Assembly (NCBI GenBank): GCA_017461285.1
Contig: JAFTYS010000037.1
Location: 1-17,034 of the forward strand
Direction of reading: 5' to 3'
DNA from: Bacteroidales bacterium
Lineage (GTDB): Bacteria; Bacteroidota; Bacteroidia; Bacteroidales; UBA932
Length of the DNA: 17,034 nt
This document shows positions 15,501-17,034 of the stretch, piece after piece (position 1 is the stretch's first letter; the number at the start of each line of letters is the position of its first letter). Both the position numbers and the translations under genes were made by a program. Below the pieces are notes generated by a model, which saw nothing but the letters and a program-made list of their open reading frames with translations, had not been told where the DNA came from and did not search any database.

Positions 15501-15709
15501 TCGCGACATAGCGGTGTAAATAATGTATTGGATGCATCATTAAACGATTCATATTGAGACCCATCATTTACTAAATCACCAGAGAAAATAATTAAGTCAA
15601 TTGTAATATTCTCACGTTTAATGGCAGCAATTATAGCATTCACAACTGTAGATGAAGCTTGTATAGACTTCTGAGAATAGTGAAAATCTGTGATATGAAG
15701 GATATTCAT
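12599..15709 (-). CDS. Calcineurin-like phosphoesterase fused to a NACHT/STAND NTPase, candidate antiphage protein
   Basis: A 1036-residue fusion. Residues 1 to about 290 are a class I metallophosphoesterase with all metal motifs: DFH (8-10), SGD (43-45), GNHD (83-86), LHHP (215-218) and GHVH (244-247). Residues about 390-700 are a STAND-type P-loop ATPase: Walker A GKDKCGKTS (398-406), Walker B FVLLIDNY (468-475), RFVVCSEY (495-502) in the NACHT sensor position, and FRLNGFFEYFLAYQM (686-700), like the winged-helix motif of NACHT proteins. Residues 700-1036 are helical and presumably sense a trigger. By analogy with NLR-like Avs/bNACHT defence proteins, the phosphoesterase would be the effector, cutting nucleic acid or a nucleotide. 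The start MNILHITDFH at 15709 is chosen over an in-frame ATG at 15799, whose 30 extra residues are low-quality and contain the promoter -7 box. Confidence 0.85.
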   Translation of the reverse strand: MNILHITDFHYSQKSIQASSTVVNAIIAAIKRENITIDLIIFSGDLVNDGSQYESFNDASNTLFTPLCRDLSVDRRNVVFCPGNHDIDRTMIHSAAKSFFDSNIVDVDSLNSFYTNKSDSMFLDSLKPLKNYKHFLSTYHTTGNDDVIEDLYSIHYRTVDNNTIAIACLNTSWVSALDREGRNDKGNLLVPPKVLSEIVGHLKQVSNIHKKVIVLHHPLYFLKEYNFYELENQLYNEFDVMFTGHVHKILSTSRHSGVSGIFEHVSKASLSLGESQGCSIISLDQIEENTIRVREVSFISDVSECHISPEVVHTIPCGEEKIKAIQFRKKIADKISIEKENANKLLLIHEDEESQDFMSLYSHPVIKSESDDALGSNQSYLLTFSEIVESEANILLLGKDKCGKTSLLKRIQIEYLLNYTKYEIVPFYLDCKEYAQKIDDTVDLIYDIRNYYSVNTEKAKSIVSNGKFVLLIDNYTPNTGAANIINDFLAEYGVRFVVCSEYNVYRTPDSYNFSDTTFDTYYFHDLRRVEIVKYTEKRLQKPEKCAKAQDKIIQLCRQLELPLNYWTISLLLLIHEKSSDAYSKNLFSILDVCIDEIFGKKRLAISHTKISFTQLKAVCANLSKFLFVEKMDNVFSATPTEIVGNINDFIAENDRISMTADEIFKFFVLCGILKQKDVSNNLYVFRLNGFFEYFLAYQMTRDKAFMADILKDERLYLAFKNQLEIYSGFKRDDADFLKCIFEKTYAQTSPAFEKYDDNKDKELLGKIHNISRLEEACRKISIEKSLSAIEKAEFEDMADELSAHSEVHPLQVFNTETMNPDVLERYLSILGRVYRNLDEIMGHKDLKQEVFDYLIDSYCDLTFFIIDEMARMAEDEASQNDYSFSEAQEMGLYKIMTTFSPLLTQVMLFDSIGHYNIENIIKTEIQKLEQNPAENQYKLYVYYFILTDIDLEGNMEYIVRALSNITIPVLKYMLLLKLNYYMAFKGGNNKNLQNKLSRHIQSAKKLLDSKLDVNSMQKQLTEQRKGADSISQKGAL

Positions 15710-15731
15710 AAGCAATAATATAAAATGAAAA

Positions 15732-15739
15732 CAAATATA
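15732..15739 (-). promoter_or_regulatory. Promoter -7 box of the phosphoesterase-NTPase gene
   Basis: TATATTTG on the minus strand matches TAnnTTTG and would start transcription near 15725, about 16 bases before the ATG at 15709. No good -33 TTTG was found at the usual distance, so the promoter may be weak or activator-dependent. Confidence 0.45.
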
Positions 15740-15835
15740 CGAATTATTACAGATTAAATCCATATCGTCATAATAATTTAAAACAACTATTATAATCATT
15801 TTACATATTCCTATTTATAGACATCAAAAGATTAC

Positions 15836-15843
15836 TAACTTTG
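15836..15843 (+). promoter_or_regulatory. Promoter -7 box of the structured leader and methyltransferase fragment
   Basis: TAACTTTG matches the TAnnTTTG consensus. The -33 region is poor: TTTA at 15814-15817 lies 18 bases upstream. A transcript starting near 15850 would cover the whole structured region up to the methyltransferase start at 16122, a leader of about 270 bases. Confidence 0.5.
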
Positions 15844-15909
15844 CAGAGTGATTGGAGATATCTGGTCACGAATTTGATAATATTAATTAGCGTTTGCTAT
15901 TTATTCGGA

Positions 15910-16029
15910 ATACTCTGAAAATTTGGCGATTTAAAGAAGTAATTATTCGAATAAGTTCAGTGAACGCCTGCGCTTTAGCGTGGGCTGGACTTATCGTAAT
16001 TACGGGTTACGCCAAATACCTCAGAGTAT
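15910..16029 (+). ncRNA. 120-nt long-hairpin structure, candidate structured RNA of unknown family
   Basis: Five helices stack into one hairpin: 15910-15918 with 16021-16029 (9 bp perfect), 15921-15928 with 16010-16017 (8 bp perfect), 15939-15945 with 15997-16003 (7 bp perfect), 15951-15960 with 15985-15994 (10 bp, one G-U) and 15967-15973 with 15978-15984 (7 bp, two G-U) capped by TTTA. Internal loops are small except one of 10/6 bases. The region is non-coding on both strands as far as I can see. It lies downstream of a TAACTTTG box and upstream of a methyltransferase fragment, so it is either a long leader element or a separate small RNA. I do not recognise it as tmRNA, RNase P RNA or a group II intron domain. 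A DNA-level role such as a recombination or replication hairpin is possible. Confidence 0.6.
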
Positions 16030-16038
16030 GGTAAGGAA

Positions 16039-16098
16039 GTCTACGCTTCTTTATTGTACTATGGGGCATTTTTCGTAGACCGTTGTTCTAAATAGTAC
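16039..16098 (+). ncRNA. Two interleaved perfect helices forming a possible pseudoknot
   Basis: GTCTACG (16039-16045) pairs with CGTAGAC (16074-16080), and GTACTAT (16056-16062) pairs with ATAGTAC (16092-16098). Both helices are 7 bp and perfect, and they cross, which is the arrangement of an H-type pseudoknot. It follows the 120-nt hairpin by nine bases and ends 23 bases before the methyltransferase start, so it could be the 3' domain of the same RNA or a translation-controlling element. Confidence 0.5.
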
Positions 16099-16121
16099 CC
16101 ACACGATGCCAATAGCGCAGG

Positions 16122-16601
16122 ATGAACCACCCGATCAAGTCGAAGGAGAGGGTAGCGACTCACGGTGAGGTGTTTACTTCAGAGCGTGAGGTGAATGCTA
16201 TGCTCAACCTTGTGAAGCAGGAGACGGAGAGGATCGATTCCCGTTTCCTGGAGCCGGTGTGCGGTGATGGGAACTTTCTCATTGAGATTCTCCGTCGGAA
16301 ACTCGCTATATGCGAAGGACGCGTGAAGGCAAAGCAGTACACCCAGTTGCAATATGAACAGGCTGCCGTGCAGTCTATATCAAGCATCTATGGGATAGAA
16401 CTGCTTGCTGACAACGCCGAGGCTTGCCGCAAAAGGCTTCTGGACTATTTCACACAGCAGTACTCCGCTCTGTTCAAGTCTAAATGCAAATCTGAATGCA
16501 TTGAGAGCGTGAAGTCTCTTCTTTCCCAAAACATCAAAGAGTATGAGGTAACCATAGACGCCGAAAGCCCTAAGTTTGAACTGAAGATTATTGATTTATA
16601 A
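16122..16601 (+). CDS. Truncated SAM-dependent DNA methyltransferase (restriction-modification type)
   Basis: A 159-residue protein whose first 140 residues match the N-terminus of restriction-modification DNA methylases: KSKERVATHGEVFTSEREVN near the start, motif I EPVCGDGNFLIEILRRKL (residues about 42-59, usually EPACGDGNF) and YGIELLADNAEACRKRL (motif II region). Family members continue after the 'LSQNI' equivalent into a WGDAL segment and the NPPF/NPPY catalytic motif IV; here the protein ends with KEYEVTIDAESPKFELKIIDL-like sequence and stops. Without motif IV it should bind SAM but not methylate DNA, so it is likely a remnant, or one half of a split enzyme. The stop codon sits in the terminator stem. 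Base composition is richer in G+C than the phosphoesterase gene, suggesting a different origin. Confidence 0.75.
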   Translation: MNHPIKSKERVATHGEVFTSEREVNAMLNLVKQETERIDSRFLEPVCGDGNFLIEILRRKLAICEGRVKAKQYTQLQYEQAAVQSISSIYGIELLADNAEACRKRLLDYFTQQYSALFKSKCKSECIESVKSLLSQNIKEYEVTIDAESPKFELKIIDL

Positions 16602-16617
16602 AAGCATGTGCTTTTAT
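16598..16617. terminator. Bidirectional terminator between convergent genes
   Basis: A perfect palindrome, ATAAAAGCA (16598-16606) with TGCTTTTAT (16609-16617) around TG. It contains the stop codons of both flanking genes (plus 16599-16601, minus 16616-16614), so it can end transcription from both sides, although the T-runs form part of the stem and are short. Confidence 0.65.
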
Positions 16618-17034
16618 TCAACAACTGCGTTAGCAATCTCCTCTTCCAGATAAGCGACCGCTTCATCTGTCATACCGAATTCCAGGTCTGAAAGGGAACG
16701 ACGGTATAGTCGCCATGCGAGACCATTTTCATTGATTGCATCATGCAGGAGGCCCAAATACTCGCTTTCGGATATTTCATCATTGAGAATGGCAGAGATA
16801 ATTGTATTGCTTTCCGAGATTTCCGTTTCTAGATATTTCTTGTACTTTCTAATGATGTTGCGGACAGCAATATGATATTTGTCATACTTTGGATTTTCCT
16901 TTATCAGCATCTTCAGAAGAGTTATTCCGTCTGCTGTGCCACATAATTCCGAGTGCAGGATTGCTCTACGATAGTAGAATTTGCGGAAGGCGGTTGAATC
17001 CATACCATTATCCAAAGCTTTCTTGATAAGATGA
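16614..17034 (-). CDS. Hypothetical helical protein (5' end beyond the window)
   Basis: The minus-strand frame is open to the end of the window (the visible part begins HLIKKALDNGMDS) and stops at 16614, giving at least 139 residues. There is an in-frame TTG at 17015 and an ATG at 17003, but the frame continues further upstream, so the true start is probably outside. The protein is predicted almost wholly helical, charged, with no signal peptide or membrane helix; repeated Tyr/Leu/Arg spacing (for example KYHIAVRNIIRKYKKYLE and LAWRLYRRSLSDLEFG) hints at a helical-repeat fold. It ends in LEEEIANAVVE. I do not recognise it. It converges on the methyltransferase fragment across a shared terminator. 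Confidence 0.6.
   Translation of the reverse strand, partial: HLIKKALDNGMDSTAFRKFYYRRAILHSELCGTADGITLLKMLIKENPKYDKYHIAVRNIIRKYKKYLETEISESNTIISAILNDEISESEYLGLLHDAINENGLAWRLYRRSLSDLEFGMTDEAVAYLEEEIANAVVE

Noticed and set aside
15844..16121. Retron msr-msd RNA, tmRNA, 6S RNA or group II intron
   Set aside because: No reverse transcriptase is adjacent, and no tmRNA, RNase P or intron domain V consensus is visible. A 6S-like reading was considered because of the long hairpin with one larger bubble, but the following pseudoknot and the accessory location argue against it; it cannot be fully excluded.
11299..17034. Integrase or transposase genes explaining the island
   Set aside because: No tyrosine or serine recombinase, DDE transposase or terminal inverted repeats were seen; mobility is inferred only from the tRNA junction and composition.

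Overview
The window looks like a chromosome segment from a Bacteroidota, probably Bacteroidales. Three signs point there: promoters of the TTTG-N19/20-TAnnTTTG type, an ECF sigma / anti-sigma / outer-membrane / DUF4252 operon, and a tRNA-Leu gene without an encoded CCA. This is inferred from family resemblance and promoter style only; no search could be run.

Positions 1-11300 read as core chromosome, fairly GC-rich. They hold the 3' two thirds of rpoC with its terminator and a YbdG/MscM-like mechanosensitive channel. Next comes a four-gene operon: ECF sigma factor, anti-sigma-like membrane protein, exported barrel-like protein and DUF4252-like protein. On the minus strand lies a tight shikimate operon, aroB then an aroD-aroA gene fusion then aroC, followed by what looks like the beheaded 5' remnant of an exported esterase. 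aroB and tRNA-Leu(CAA) are divergent and their promoters overlap.

Directly after the tRNA-Leu and its hairpin terminator the sequence becomes AT-rich and the gene content turns accessory, as expected for an island inserted at a tRNA 3' end. No integrase is visible. On the minus strand are a large calcineurin-like phosphoesterase fused to a NACHT/STAND-type NTPase (an NLR-like immune architecture), a broken MAE_28990-type HEPN gene, and a coupled pair: a small Cas2/SinR-fold protein and a two-helix membrane protein. This is the likeliest place for an undescribed defence system.

Beyond 15800 the composition changes again. A leader of about 270 nt contains a 120-nt near-continuous hairpin followed by two interleaved perfect helices (a pseudoknot). 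It precedes a truncated DNA methyltransferase that keeps the SAM-binding motif but has no NPPF-type catalytic motif. A bidirectional terminator separates this gene from a convergent helical protein of unknown function that runs off the window.
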